A program made the translations under genes and the position numbers. From assembly GCA_946699065.1 (NCBI GenBank), contig CAMPDV010000058.1, positions 372,001 to 436,000 of the forward strand: 64,000 nucleotides of DNA, written 5' to 3'. This stretch comes from Loxodes magnus. Taxonomy: Eukaryota; Ciliophora; Karyorelictea; Loxodida; Loxodidae. Positions within the stretch are counted from its first letter, which is position 1, and every line of letters starts with the position of its first letter. Under the pieces are notes generated by a model that was not told the DNA's origin, did not search any database, and saw only the letters and a program-made list of their open reading frames with translations. Of this stretch, positions 1 through 12,725 are shown in pieces.

Positions 1-1829
1 TGAGATTCTCACTTCCTCTTCCACTGTTTTGGAGATTCTAAATAAATTATAGAATCGTCTGATGCTTTTTTGGTTATACACTATTTTTCCTCAAAAATAC
101 TAGTATAAATATTAGATATACTTTTAGAAAGCTTATCTTTGCTTAGGTAGTAAACAAAAAAGGTGAAGCTTGATCCTTTACCTTGTTCAGATTAAACCTA
201 AATATCCATATTGCTTAGCTTTCCTACTAATAAAGAAGAACAATAGAGACCCAAACCAATTCCACTTGGTCTTTCCAAAGTATTTTCTTGATGTGAAATT
301 TTTCCAAAAAGCTTAAAAAGATTTTACTATTACTGTTTATCCATACCAATACCAGTATCAATCACACTAAATGCGCAGAGTTTCATAGTTTTACTTTAGA
401 TAAAAGGAGAATTTTGGATGTCATTACAAGAGGATTAATTTATTTTATTGATACAAAGTTTAATATATCCCTGCTTAGTATATTTCAATGCGTTTTATAA
501 GAGGTTAATAAGTATGTACTGTATCCTGTTCTTATCTGCTATTATTTTTTAAGGGATTTATTTATTTACTTCGCTCATAATTTTAATATTTTTTCTAAGT
601 GCTGGCATTTCAACTGTTAGCAATACTTCTTTAACAAATTTTTGAACATTAAACTCACTAGGTTGAAGTGCAAAGTTTTGAGACTGAATATCTATTATAT
701 CTATCAATTAATTAGAGATGTTCAGCAGATATTTCGACTCGTTATCTATTAACTTCAGCTTCTCTTGTAAACTCTTAACTTCTTTTTAACTCTATAGCTC
801 TAATGAATTTAACTACTCTGTTGCTAGATGAGAAACACTCTTAATTACAGTGATTGGATGTCTTAACTCGTGACTAAAGGAGCGAACAAACATAAGTTTG
901 TATTTATCTTCTAAAAACGATCGTTCGAGTTGCAAAACGGAGGATATTTCATTAATATTTAAAGCTCAAACTTAACGATTTTCTCATATTATACTCTAAA
1001 TTTTGATTTCGAAGTATACGAATCTGCTAGTATCATTCTAAATCCTATAAATGCCTAAGTTAGATATTTGATTATTACCTGATTCAATATATTAGGATAT
1101 CCTTGCTTGCAGATCACACTGTACCTGCTTTTAAACAAGCAGCTAGTAGTTTTCAGCATCCTCAATTATATGGTAGATATTTTTGTTATCAAATATATGC
1201 TTAAATGCTTTGTTCTTATAGAGGGCTTAATCTGCATCTATTACTACAAAGCCGTTCTAGTAATTACTGGATAGCAGCTAAAATCTGCTTTCCTTTTCGC
1301 TCACTAAATTGTAAAGTCTCTAGAGCTCCTTAAAATCCGCTTATTAAGTAAACAAATCTAAGCAGTTTACAATAGCTCCTCCAATGATAAACTAGGGTAA
1401 GCTAGATGTGGTAAATAGCCCAAGCTTTACAACCAAAATGGAGTAATTGGCTATAATAAAGAAAAGATAGAATCTACAGTCAAATATCAAGTTCTTAATT
1501 AAACTAGGGATAAAAAGTAGCACTAGAAAGCTATAAACTATCAGATCTTCGCTAGTTTCAATAGTTTCTACTTGTACAAAAAAAGAAATTATAAATAATA
1601 TCTTCTTATTATAGCTTTCAAGGCTTTAAACACTAGAGCTACTTTTATTAAGCAAGGTCAGTAAGAGGCTGAGAAATAGCAAGATTAGACTAACTGCTTT
1701 AAAGTTAGTTCTTTCTAGATTTTTTAGAGTTAAAGCCAAGGCAATAAACAGGAAAATAGGTATACAGGTACAATAGCTTCTTTTAATTCTACTGAGATGA
1801 AAGTCACACTAATTACTAAAATACTTCAT
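1..1829 (-). CDS. Membrane sensor histidine kinase (C-terminus at window edge)
   Basis: Autophosphorylating sensor kinase of the two-component type. The ATG is at 1829 and about 606 codons follow before the edge. An N-terminal block of several hydrophobic segments (residues about 15-165) is followed by a PAS-like domain (NGFVVIDADQALY, about 190-280), then HisKA with the H-box FSHELRHPI (His near residue 320). The HATPase domain shows N-box INLLQNALKYT, G1 DTGIGM and G2 GIGLGLY. Gln is often TAA/TAG and in-frame TGA reads as Trp (ENRQVWALN). A TGA at 9-11 may be the true stop, or Trp leading into a receiver domain outside the window. It is a paralogue of the kinase at 19262-21607 (shared RSFSH..RHPI and DIQSQ.F.LQP). 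The domain call is firm; the exact 3' end is not known. Confidence 0.9.
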
Positions 1830-1965
1830 ATGCCTATAAGATGTTTATAAAAATGGATGCTTTAAATTGATTTGGCTTAATTAATTTTAAATAAGTAAAA
1901 GTCAGATACGAATTTAACTTATTTACTTATACACATTTTAAGGATTTAAATTCAGCAAAGAAAAG

Positions 1966-2247
1966 ATGCTAGGCTTGGCTTATCCTTTAAAATAAAAGGT
2001 ACATGAAGTTATAGTAACTTAGTCAGTTGTATAAGAGCTCGTGGAAGAGATTATAATAAAATAGCTTAAAATCCCATAAAGAAAAGTATCTTACTAATAA
2101 AATAAAAAGATAGCGAAAATCCTTTAAACTAAAGGAAAAGAGGAAGCTTAATCAATACTGCTTTAAGCAAAAGCATTAGTCTAAAAAAATTAAGGAGTAA
2201 AAAAAAATACATCTATTGATAAATTAATATTCAGGAAAAAGGAATGA
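1966..2247 (+). CDS. Small basic hypothetical protein (93 aa)
   Basis: ATG to TGA in one phase without any internal TGA, divergent from the kinase at 1829. The product is Lys/Gln-rich with an amphipathic, helix-forming pattern (VVQELVEEIIIKQLKIPQRK; ILQTKGKEEAQSILLQAKAL) and 9 Val and 7 Ala, more than AT-rich chance translation gives. I recognise no family, signal peptide or membrane segment. A chance frame cannot be excluded. Confidence 0.4.
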
Positions 2248-5200
2248 ATCTTTCCTGTCTTAAAGTAGTTTAATTTAAAAATTATTTTTGTTTATAATTT
2301 AACTAGAAAAAGTTAAAGCTTGAAATAAGTTAAAGAAATAAAAGCTTAAAGCTTTAAAATTAGATTGTAGGATATAATACTTTATAATAAACAATTAAAT
2401 GGATGAGAAAAAGGATTAAAAAGAGAAAATTACTTAAAGAAAAATAAACTTTATATAGAGAAATCAGATTTGACTAATAAGCTTTTATTAGTCATGTTTT
2501 TATTTTATAGCGTTTGAAGATAAATTTAAAGCACTTATAAAAAATTCGCCTTCGAAATAATAGAATAAGCTAACACTTTTGCCAATATACATCTAGTAAC
2601 TTTACTATAAGTCTCAATGAAAATTAAGAAAATTTGCAACTTCTTACCTCTTTAATTATTTAGCTTTCTCTTTTATTTTAGTCAAATTGTCTACGATATT
2701 TTCTAAGTAGGTTATGATTGTTAAATGACTAGAATTACCCAGTCTATTTAATTAACTTAGACATTCATTTTCTTTTTTAATTTATTATGTTTAATGTAAA
2801 GAGTATCTTTATAAAAGGTAAATAGGAATATAGCTTTTTTAAAAAGGAAGATATATTCTTTATTTTCTAATGGTTAAATAAGTTTATATCTTGTAGCTAA
2901 AAAGCTTTTTTTAACTTTTATCTGTTCTTTTCAAATTTACTATTCTTATTGTTTTAAGTTTCTCATATCTCTTTTTACTAGCCTTGAGAGTTTAAAAACT
3001 AGTAATTTTTAATTTCCCAATTGTAGGCTTTAAACAATAATCTTATTTGTTCTCTAAACTAGATCGCTTAAATCATATTGGGGTGGATTTGTAAGTTATA
3101 GTGTTATAATTGACTATCTGTTTATGAAGATCTATTAATACTTGTTTAAATAAGAAATTAACTAGAAAGAGAGAAATTAATTTAAGTGCTTCAATGCTTT
3201 ATAGCTTTATTATATGATAGACTGAGTATACTTATAAAACATCCTATAAGAACCCAGATAAAATTGGTTTGAATTGCTAAGAAGTTTAGATGACTTTATT
3301 TCTTATTAATTTAGCTTCTAGTCTTTTTAATTATATTAGCTTGAAACTATCAGTTGATATATTAAATGCTTCTAATTAAAATCCACTGATAAAGTTAAGG
3401 GTTATTTTAGGGGCTTGTGGCTATTATAGAAGGTTATAAACATTTTTGTTTAAGCAGATTTTATAATTTTAATTTTTAAGATTTTAGAATAGCGAATCAA
3501 ATGAAACTAGAGAGTAAACAAGATAAGCAAAAGGAGGTAAATATAAAACAAGATATGCTTAGATAGAAATAAGATGTAGGATTGATTGATTTTGATATTC
3601 AAAAGCAGCTTCTTTATTGTAATCTAAGCAATTCTTTTAATTATTCTTTAAACTTGATGCTTATTATAAACAATAAGAAGTTATAATACAGAGAAGCAGA
3701 AGAATAAACTACTAAAGCAACCTAAGGCTTTTATATATGAATACGAGAGCAATTCATTCTTATTTAGTTTTTATCATCCTAGTAAAAAATTTTGATTAAA
3801 GTAACTCAAAAGAGATAAAATAAAATAGGGAAAAAGTAACTTGATTTGACTAAAACAAGAAAGAGGTATAAAATAATAATAATATGCATTAGAAGGTTAA
3901 GCAGAAGATATAAGCATCAAATTACTAGACTAAATAATAGACAAATATATTGCTTATAAATAATTCCCTTAAACTATTATTAGATAGTATACTAATTGGC
4001 TATATAATTTACATTTCTATAAGTTTAGTTAAAAGTAACTAAATTAAGAAAATTTAAATTTATACAAGTATTAATAAAGTTAGATTCTCGCATTTAAGAT
4101 TGCTATAATCGGTATTTAAAAATTCCTTTATAGACAGACAGGAATTTATATCTCAATATATCAATCTAAAACACATAACTTTGACTTAATGTTTTTAAAA
4201 TATCACTAATAGATACTTTTTTGTATAGTAGAAACTTATTCTTTTGCCTTTTTTTTCTTACTTTATAAACTTGTAGTTCATTGATATAGTTATAAGGCAT
4301 TATATATCAAATCTGATTTGTATTAAATTAAAGGATGTTTAATTTATTCTAAGTTTGAAAGCTTAAATTCAAAATAGCTATAGTTAAATAACTTATTTTC
4401 TTCAGTTGAACTAATAGATCAATTTTTCTTTATTTAGACTAAAGCAGATAAGTATGGATTTTTTAATATATTTAATAGAAGCTTTGCATGTAGCTTTATA
4501 CTTAAACAGCATCAATACTTTAAGCATTCAAACACTCATAGATAATCTTAGGTTTCCTTGGTTAATGAAGTTGATATAATTATTGGACTAAAGAGTAAAC
4601 TTTAAATAGTAGCTAATAACTAGCTTTCTTAGTTAGATATACATAAGTGCTTTTAACTTCTATCTACAGTAGTATTATATCATATTAGCTAAATAAACCA
4701 ATCTGACTCTGTTTATTATAACTAAACTAGCTTTTTAGAGCTAAGTATACTTTACTTTAGTCTAAAAGAAACCTTTATATATAAATATCAAGACATAAGC
4801 TTTAGAAGTTTTAAGCTAGTAAGTTAGGCTTATTAACTGTAGAGATTAGAATAGAATACCTTAAGAAGTTCAAGCATAAATACTCAAAATATTCAGTTAT
4901 GTGATTTTTCTGTGAGTGCTAGTCTTAAATAATAAGGATTAGAAGCTTATATAGATATAAGTTCAGCTTTTAATTAATTGCTTAAATTGAGTTTAGCTAA
5001 GTTTACTTAGATGCAAGATAGAAATTACTAAGTACTCTGATGAATGAAATTTTACCTTTAAGGTATATTTATTCTAACTACTGGTAAATTAAACTTAAAT
5101 AAAGTTTATAGTATAAATCTAAGAAATAAAGAAGATATATTTATTAAGTTCATCTAATGATACTAGCGAACTTTGAACTTAATCATATAGAATCTCATTT

Positions 5201-5825
5201 TCAACTTAAGTGAGGAGTTAAAAGATTACCATGTGGTCAAAAATAGCAATAGCTATGAATAACAGGAATATAGATTAAAAGGAAACTTTATCATATTAAC
5301 ACTAAATTAGCAAGTCATTTTGATAAGGCTTCTTATATTATATAAAGTACTAACTAATAAGAATATTTAGTTTGGTATTTAAGAAGAAAGTAGAGAAGTT
5401 AGAATTTTTATATTATAGTTGCTTTAGTTTAAAACTTAAGGCACTTGGATATATTAGAGCAAGGATTAGCTAGTTAAATAAGTCAAGTAGCTTGAAAGAT
5501 CTTTCATTAAAAGGGTAAAAAGATTTAGTGAATTTAATTTTGCAAGGGAGAATTAACAAAATTTGAGGGTATAATAACTTGTTTTGAAGCTTATAAATTA
5601 TTACAAAATAGCTTATGCTATTAAAAAAGACTAGAATAGATAAAATATTTTAGAGATAAATATGGTTAAATCTTCAAAGCACTAACTTAATACCAAGAAA
5701 ACAATACTCATAATAGGCTATTTATAATATAGTGACTATATAAGTTTATAATGCTTAAAAATATCATCGCTGTTAAGCTAAAAACAATTATAATAAAATT
5801 ATAGGCATTTTCATATCACTATTTT
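2248..5825. other. AT-rich stretch, weak coding signals only
   Basis: No gene here can be proved. Best hints: a + frame from ATG 3501 to TGA 3740 (Lys/Glu/Gln-rich, 79 aa, start MKLESKQDKQKEV); a - frame ending at TGA 2614-2616 with a Lys/Glu/Asn-rich C-terminus (LENIVDNLTKIKEKAKQLKR); and a + frame from ATG 4189 that keeps phase to TGA 5564-5566 if a 19-nt intron at 5148-5166 (GTTC...CTAG) is removed, giving a Ser/Leu-rich, vaguely leucine-repeat-like product. Residue composition of the last two is close to what AT-rich DNA yields by chance. Confidence 0.3.
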
Positions 5826-6652
5826 TCAATTGAAGCCTCTGAAAAGGGATTTATACTTAAGTTCTTCTGCTTTATCTTCTTTTGAAGTCCCATCTTCGTT
5901 TAAATTCTTTTCTATGTCATTTGATACATCGAATTGCTCTTAAGCTATTCTTTTATGAAGTCTTAGAGCTTCTAAGTCTCTCCTTTTTAAATCTTCATTT
6001 TAATAAACTTGCTTGTTTAATTGACTTGACAAGATTCATAATGATTTGTAGTTGTTTGACCTACTTAAGTTTTATTGAGGAAATCTGGAAAATTACTCAT
6101 ATATCTTTTGTGATTTGACTTTGAATTTTCAGTTAGGAAGGATTTATTTTGATAATCTTATAAGGTATTAACTTTTATCCTCAATTTACTCTCAAATGGT
6201 GATAAACTCTTTTTAGAATCTTTCTTTTAGCTTGGCTTTTCTTACTATTAATAAAAAGAAGAATTTAGCTTAGAAACTTGCTAATTTTGGCCAAAGTTCA
6301 GAAAAAGGTTTTCCTAAGTACTTTATGAGATATAGGATATGTTCCTCAAATTTTAAAAGGATTTGCTATTACTTCCAGCAATAGACTTCTTCTAGGTTAA
6401 CTAAAACGATTACCTGCTCTTTGAACCAGTTCTATTAAATTACTTTGGATCAATAAGCGTTGGAGTGTTAACACTAATTTCTAACTCCTTACAAATCTCT
6501 TGCATTTTGCGTATCTTGCGTAGTTTTCCAATAATATCATTCTAAGAAACATTATTATAACTAGCAGATTGCTAGTTAGGCTTTTTTAGTTTGCTTTAAA
6601 GCTTTTTGTCGTTACTTTTTCTATTTGATTTATCACTTGAAAAATTATCCAT
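5826..6652 (-). CDS. Basic, low-complexity hypothetical protein
   Basis: Starts at ATG 6652 (MDNFSSDKSNRKSND). The N-terminal half is Ser/Asn/Gln/Lys-rich and likely disordered (ISVNTPTLIDPKQFNRTGSK). In the 3' part the better frame is a different one, ending DLKRRDLEALRLHKRIAQEQ then NEDGTSKEDKAEELKYKSLF and TGA 5826-5828. A short intron of phase 2 (for example a 26-nt GTAAG...AAAG element or a 23-nt one) would join the two halves; the lengths remaining after removal are multiples of three. Without an intron the first frame runs to TGA 5816-5818. No family recognised. The gene lies 38 bp downstream of the stop of the next - strand gene. Confidence 0.5.
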
Positions 6653-6690
6653 TTTTATTCTAATGAGTCTCTTTATATCGAAACTTTATT

Positions 6691-7260
6691 TCAATGCTAA
6701 GTACTTTAATACTTCTAAGTCAAATAAACTTAATGCCCCCAATCTTTTTTAATTACCTTTAAGTTTGCTAATATTCTAGGTTATGTTATACCATATGAAG
6801 GAATAGCCTTAATTTTAATTGTATAAGTTATTCTGCTATATAACTGAATATCGCTAGAATAGTGATTAATGCTCATTTCCTAGATTTGATAATTTATTTT
6901 TAAGTTGCTTACTGATTGAGCTCATGAGTAAATATAGAGCTTATATGCAATTTAATAGTTTGGATCAAGTAATTAGATAAGTATATTCTACTAAGATCAA
7001 ATTTCTTTTACCTACCTTTTAAAGTCATACCTTAATAATTTTCTCTATGATACGTTCCATAAATCCACTTGCAGAATTCCATAATCAACATCTAACCTAA
7101 AAACCTCTTTTTCTTTCCCTAAGTATGTAGCTTTGGTCTTAGTAATAACTAAACTGAAAGCAGAATCCAAAAATAGTGAAAAAAGGAGCAAAATTGGAAA
7201 ATAAAGGATATAAAGGAAAAATAGAAATGAAGAGTAAAAATAACTTAAGAAGATAATAAT
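6691..7260 (-). CDS. Putative secreted protein, 5' end unresolved
   Basis: A hydrophobic leader (LYFPILLLFSLFLDSAFS) precedes a beta-rich segment (GKEKEVFRLDVDYGILQVDL). After a 21-nt GT-AG intron at 6991-7011 the reading continues (QLLDPNYQIAYKLYIYSWAQ, then IKAIPSYGITQPRILANLK) to TGA 6691-6693. The high Asp, Val and Gly content and the restored phase support coding. No in-frame ATG is visible before the leader, so an upstream exon or different start is likely. Probably enters the secretory pathway; the family is unknown. Confidence 0.5.
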
Positions 7261-8282
7261 ATGCTAAGTATGTATAACTATACACTTCCTATAACTTACT
7301 TATCATTCATATATGGGTATGTTAAGCAAATCTAATAAAGCGTTACATTAATATAGGTATTTTAACCTTTTCATTTAAATAGTCAGTGCTCGAGAAAATT
7401 AAAGACTTAATTAGTCAATTTTAAATATTATAGCTGTGGCTTTTAGAAGTAATTAAGAGTATTTAATAACTAGATAAGGCTTGTTTTATATTTTTGGAGG
7501 GGTAATTAAAGTTCTATGGAGTAAGAGGACAAGAAGAAAATTTAATGGAAAGTTATTGATATATATATTTATATTTGATAGAGAATAGATATTATATAAA
7601 GCATATTAAGGATTTTAGTATTTGGTATTAAGCTTAGTTCTTCTGCTCATATAGATTTATATAAAGAAAGCTTGATTTGGATATTAAAGACTTAAATATG
7701 CATAGTCTTTAGATTTGTATATTAATTTATTAATTAGCCAAATATTTCCATTTCTTAGATATATAAATTCTATCTAACAACTATATTAAATAGCTCTATC
7801 CCTTTCAAATTTTCTTATTTAGCTGTTCTATATGCTACAAGGGATGAAACTTTCTATAAACTTCCTTCTGCTATATTTCTTACCAAGCTTAAGATTTTGC
7901 TTACCAAGTTAGCTTATATAAATATAAAGCTATAAAGTTTACTTTAGTAAGTTTTAAACTTGTTATTACTAAGTTAATTATAGGGTTTCTATTAGGTTCT
8001 AGGCAAAGAAGATTAACATAGGATATTATTTAAATTTAAAGCCTGCAAGGTAAAATCTAGATTGTTGAGTATGAATATAGTATTATATAGATAAGCTTTA
8101 AATTGATAACTGAAAAAGGAAATTTTCCTTATTAACTAAATAAAATAAAAGTCTAATAAATCACTTATCTTATAAATAGAATTTAATTAGAAGGAATCAG
8201 TATTTTTGAAATAATCTAAGACTGTTTTCTTAAAAGAGATATATGAAGATATTTATTAGAAAGAACTGAGAAAGATAATATA
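7261..8282. other. AT-rich stretch without a confident gene
   Basis: I see no assignable gene. A + frame from about 7790 toward the tRNA has some coding flavour (VLYATRDETFYKLPSAIFLT) but no convincing start or stop and reads straight through the tRNA. Confidence 0.3.
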
Positions 8283-8355
8283 TCCACATTAGTCTAGCAG
8301 GTTAGGATATTCGGCTTTCACCCGAAAGACCCGGGTTCGAGTCCCGGATGTGGAA
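8283..8355 (+). tRNA. tRNA-Glu (anticodon TTC)
   Basis: Complete cloverleaf. The 7-bp acceptor pairs TCCACAT with ATGTGGA and a discriminator A follows; D-arm GTCTAGCAGGTTAGGA; anticodon stem TTCGG/CCGAA closes loop CTTTCAC, giving anticodon TTC for GAA; T-arm CCCGG GTTCGAG TCCCGG. No intron. A T-run follows at 8357-8361 as a Pol III terminator. The 12 bases before the gene (AAAGATAATATA) are identical before the second copy at 24686. Confidence 0.95.
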
Positions 8356-9160
8356 TTTTTATTTCTACTTCGTAACTTTTAATTAAGATCCATTTGTTCA
8401 ATAAAGTAATTTCCTCTGTACCAAAAATAATTTACCCTATACAGCTATATAGATTATTACTCTATCAAAATACTTTTTAAATAGATAATGATTATCCTTT
8501 AAATTTAATAATTAAAGTATTCAAAGCAAGTATCCTTAAGTGAGTAATATCAGACTTTAAATAACTATTTATTAGATCTACCTTATATCTTCTATCAGTT
8601 TAATTTTAAGGCATATAATATCTCCTTTTAACCTTTGAGTATTATTATGAAATGTAATTGAAAGCTATTGTTAGAGAATTTCCTTTTATATGATATCCTA
8701 GGATTATTAGTCTAAATAAATATAAGCAAAGCTTAACTTTACTTATGCTTTTACTGATGATTATTGATATATAGCATTATTTTCTTTTTATAAACTTACT
8801 TCAACTTATTATTTGACTTTTTTCTATTAGATCAGCATCTAATACCTTTCTATGCTACAATGATTGCTTATCCAATACACTTTTTTGGTTTTATTATGTA
8901 GGTGATTTATTCTTCACTCTTGCCTTCATATAAAAATTAATTTAAATTACCTTTTTAAAATAGATTACCATAATTACTACTAAGGTAAAAGTTTAAACTT
9001 AGAAAGAAGCATTGCCAATAATTATTTCTGTAAGAAGTATTAAAGAAAACTCCAAAATATGAAGGCAAAAGGTTAGTTTTGATCTTAAGGTATATTAAGA
9101 CTTCAAATTATCATTTTAAATTTAAAGAAATATCAAAGGTAAAAATATATGAATAAGTAC
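8356..9160. other. Intergenic AT-rich DNA
   Basis: No gene recognised between the tRNA and the 3' end of the membrane-protein gene at 9161. Confidence 0.4.
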
Positions 9161-10270
9161 TCAAGCTCCTGCTCCTTCAAGAGGCTAGTATTCATTTACT
9201 TCGATTCCTTTAGAACTGGTAGTATTTTTGCACTTAACAATAACAAAAATTATAACTACTAAGCCAATAATGAATAATACTACTAAAAGGAATTATAATA
9301 AGTTATTTTCCTTCCAGTTTTTAAGTAGAGACTGCTAATCTTATACAGCTTATGAATAACTTTTTGCTTCTTCAATTAGATCTATTAACTTCTCAGCATC
9401 GGTAAAATTTTCTAAGCTCATTAAGCTTTCTTCTTAAAACATGAAGTTGAGCTGATTCAGAAAATGGCCATATTCTATTACTATTCTTAAATTGCATAAA
9501 TAATCAAAATAGTTTTCTTCTTAGTTACCATAGCATGTATACTCTAGAAATTTTTTATAGACTTAGTCAAAAATTGAAGTTGCGCATTTACCTTTATTTC
9601 CTTACTTTTATTCACTTTTTGGAGTGCATAAGCATTTCCTGGATTTGCAATCACTATCTTTCTCACATTTATCTCAGTTCTATTATTTTGAAGAAGTCTC
9701 TACGTCTTATACGATATTAAGCCACTAATATATATCCACAACTTCACCTTTACGCTTTATAGTCTCTTTTAATTAGCTACAATTAAACTTATTATAGTAA
9801 TATTATTAATCAAATTGGCAAAACTAGCTAGTCAATTGTTATTCAAATTTCTTATCATCAAATTAGTTTGAATTTTTCTTTTCGGTTGCTGTAAATGTAA
9901 CTGAGTTGAGGTTTAAAAATTTCAAAAGGGTTGAAGTAACTTCTTTTACAGGTTTTCTTTGTTTCTTTACACTTTCCTAGTTCTTTAAAGTTGCCTTAGT
10001 TCTGGTTTAAAAGATTTTAGCTTATTTATTACCTTGAAAATAGGTAATTTATTCGTCTATGTCTATTTTTTATTATTTAAGTAGATCAGAGATAAGACAT
10101 ATATCCTGACTCTTTTGTATCTGACTATTAACTATAACTACATTATCTGCTTCATTAAATTGAACGCATAACTTTGGATCAAGACTGTCTGATTCCTTCC
10201 ATAAGGGACAATTCATTGGTAAACCTTAAAGGAAAAGTGAAAAAGAAATAAAAGAAAAAGCAACTAGCAT
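9161..10270 (-). CDS. Type I membrane protein with Cys-rich ectodomain (369 aa)
   Basis: ATG 10270 to TGA 9161-9163 in one phase, no intron. A cleavable signal peptide (MLVAFSFISFSLFL) is followed by an ectodomain of about 300 residues with a Cys cluster near residues 210-245 (WDKCEKDSDCKSRKCLCTP, later GNKGKCATS), spaced like small disulfide knots. A single transmembrane segment follows near residues 325-347 (LLVVLFIIGLVVIIFVIVKC), then a short cytoplasmic tail ending EYQPLEGAGA. One TGA is read as Trp at the start of the Cys cluster. Likely a cell-surface receptor or adhesion-type protein; no family recognised. Confidence 0.8.
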
Positions 10271-11828
10271 TTTAATTTATAAAGGCTAAATCTCTATTAA
10301 TTCTACCTGAAAAACGAATTAATAAATGTCTATTAATTAGGATAATCCTAGAGGGACTAATATTCAACTATAAATAAGTAGATTAAGGGAGATTATTATA
10401 ACCACTAATACTAGAATCTAGAGGTATTTACGTTGCTTTATCGTTATAAACTTAAAGGCAAATCAAATAAAATGAATTAACTCTTGTATTTATATATAAC
10501 TTAATGAAAAAAGCAAAAACCTTACAATTATGTGCCAAGTCAATTCTATTATACTTAAGATATATTTGACACCATAAATTGAAATAAAGCTGAGAAATAA
10601 AATCTATTAATTATTAAAGCTAAAGAAATAATATTAACATCTGTACTAAATTAATCCAAGCCCTAATTTATGAATCGAATGCTGTTTCTATTTTATATTT
10701 CTAATAGAAGTTTAGACAAGCTATTGAGTTAATAATCATTACTTTATTTCTTTAATTTAAAAAAGCCTTAGTAGAGGCTATGAAATCAAGAAGTTATTAA
10801 AAGTCATTTATTTAGAAAAGTCTAAAGATATTAAGAGCTTTTAATATAGTTTTTATTTCACGCTTATTGCTTAAATTATAAAAATTAGATAAGTAATCTA
10901 TAATCCAAAGATGCTTTAGCGCTTCAATTTAGGAATAAAAAAGTATTTTAGATAAGATGATTTAGAAATCTATAACGCTATTTGAAATTAGAGCACTTTC
11001 TTTTTAAATATCTAGATATAGTATCTTATTTAATATTGTTAGAAGTTTAAAGCTTCTTTTATGACTCTTGAACTTAGTTTTATTATTCTAAGCAAGTTAG
11101 GTAGTTTTTAAATTATCTCAGTGTTATTTATAACTTGACGAAAAAACTATTTAATTGGAGCATTTTAGATGCTTAAATATAGGTAAAATTATTATTTTCG
11201 CTACTTATATTTTATTGTCTTTAATCGAAAACCTTAGCTTTAATGTTATAAATTTGGATATCTCATTATTTAGAGATTAGAAGTTAGATTATTTATGCAA
11301 GTAGCTTCTTTAATTTTCCAAAGTTTAATATCTCAAATCCTTTAAGTTGCTGTCTAAGCTTTAATGCTCTAAATATATAAATTTCTTAAACTTATCCAAG
11401 TATACTCTTTAATAGAATAAATCAGAATGAGTATTAAAATTCTGGGGAATTATTGTATGTATGACTCTTAGTGATAAAAGCATTAATGATACCTATAAAG
11501 AAATTATTTAAGTAAATAATTAAAGTTACTTCTGTTTACAGAATCAACTTTAATTAAGCTTTTAAATGAATATCTCTTAGATATATGATAATCTATTTTC
11601 TTAAGCTTTTTATTATAAATATACTTAGTTCTTAAGTCAATCTTTCTTTGTGTATTTTAAACATTTTTTTGATTATTTAAGGAGATCTTAATCTCATAAA
11701 TTACCTTATTGCTACAAATCTAAATAGAAACTGAGAAAGAGGAAACTTTTTTAAGATATTCTAATTCTCAGAAAAATTTCTACTCCTTAAGAAGAATGTA
11801 CTTTACTTACCCTTGCGAGTCTTTTAAA
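10271..11828. other. AT-rich stretch without a confident gene
   Basis: Very low GC, no recognisable domain, repeat or RNA. Short open frames exist on both strands but their composition is what chance gives. Confidence 0.3.
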
Positions 11829-12480
11829 TCAAATTTTTAAATTAAAGCTTTAATCTTTTTAATGCTTCTTTTAGAAGGTAATAAAAGCTAAAATTAATTA
11901 CAAATATATAAGCATTTTCTTTAATCTCTTCTTTAATCTATTACTAAATGGACTTGTTTTAGTCAATTTATTACATAACTTAACTATTTTAAAATAATGC
12001 TTTGCAAACGTTCTTTTATATCCCTCTAATTTAATTTGCAATTAACTATATAAAGTCACTTTCTTCAAATCGATTAAAGACTAAATATATATTATCTTAA
12101 CTTTAACAGCTTGGTATATTAAACTTCTTTTATCTAAATTAAGCTTGCTTGCTTTAATAATTCCAGGCTTTAAAATAAAGCAACCGAGTAGATATATAAT
12201 TATATAGTGTAAAAGCTTATACCCAATATTTGTAATTAATGCTTCTAAAATAGAAGGAATATCTAAGCTTCTTCAAATATAAATTTGCACTTCCATTATT
12301 AAATCTTCTTAATTTATATTCTTAATCTAGATCTAACCTTTATTAACTTCAGCTATTAAATAATTATTTTGTTCTTTTACTTCAAAAAGATAAGAACGGC
12401 TAATATGCTCTTTATGCACAACTTCAGTGAGTGAAATTTATTCTTAATGACTATTAGTGCTTATTAAGTATTAAAGAGTG
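11829..12480 (-). CDS. Probable protein-coding segment, unresolved 5' end
   Basis: On the - strand near 12250-12470 a frame rich in Glu, Val and Asp (VVHKEHISRSYLFEVKEQNN, then IAEVNKGQIQIKNINQEDL) is not what AT-rich noise produces. It appears to run on in the same phase to a TGA at 11829-11831. The downstream half is Lys/Leu/Ile-rich and less convincing. Start and any introns are not determined; the family is unknown. Confidence 0.3.
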
Positions 12481-12725
12481 TACCTTATATGTTTATTATA
12501 ACTCTTTTCTTCTATTCTTTAGCTTTATATCTTTTAGCTCTTTTTCTATCTAATTTGAATTTTTTAGATAAAAGAAAGTTGAGATTCATAGTATTTAGTT
12601 TATTTAGCTTTATTAATTTTTAATGTTTTTGGAAGTTATTAGAAATTAGGTTGAAGATATTCATATTTATAGATAGTCTATTTAAGCACATTAAAATATA
12701 TATTCAATGAATTATATTTCATATC

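Noticed and set aside
2403-2717. A + frame of 104 codons from ATG 2403
   Set aside because: Overlaps a slightly better - strand frame, its composition matches AT-rich chance, and lack of TGA over 105 codons is not significant in this genome.
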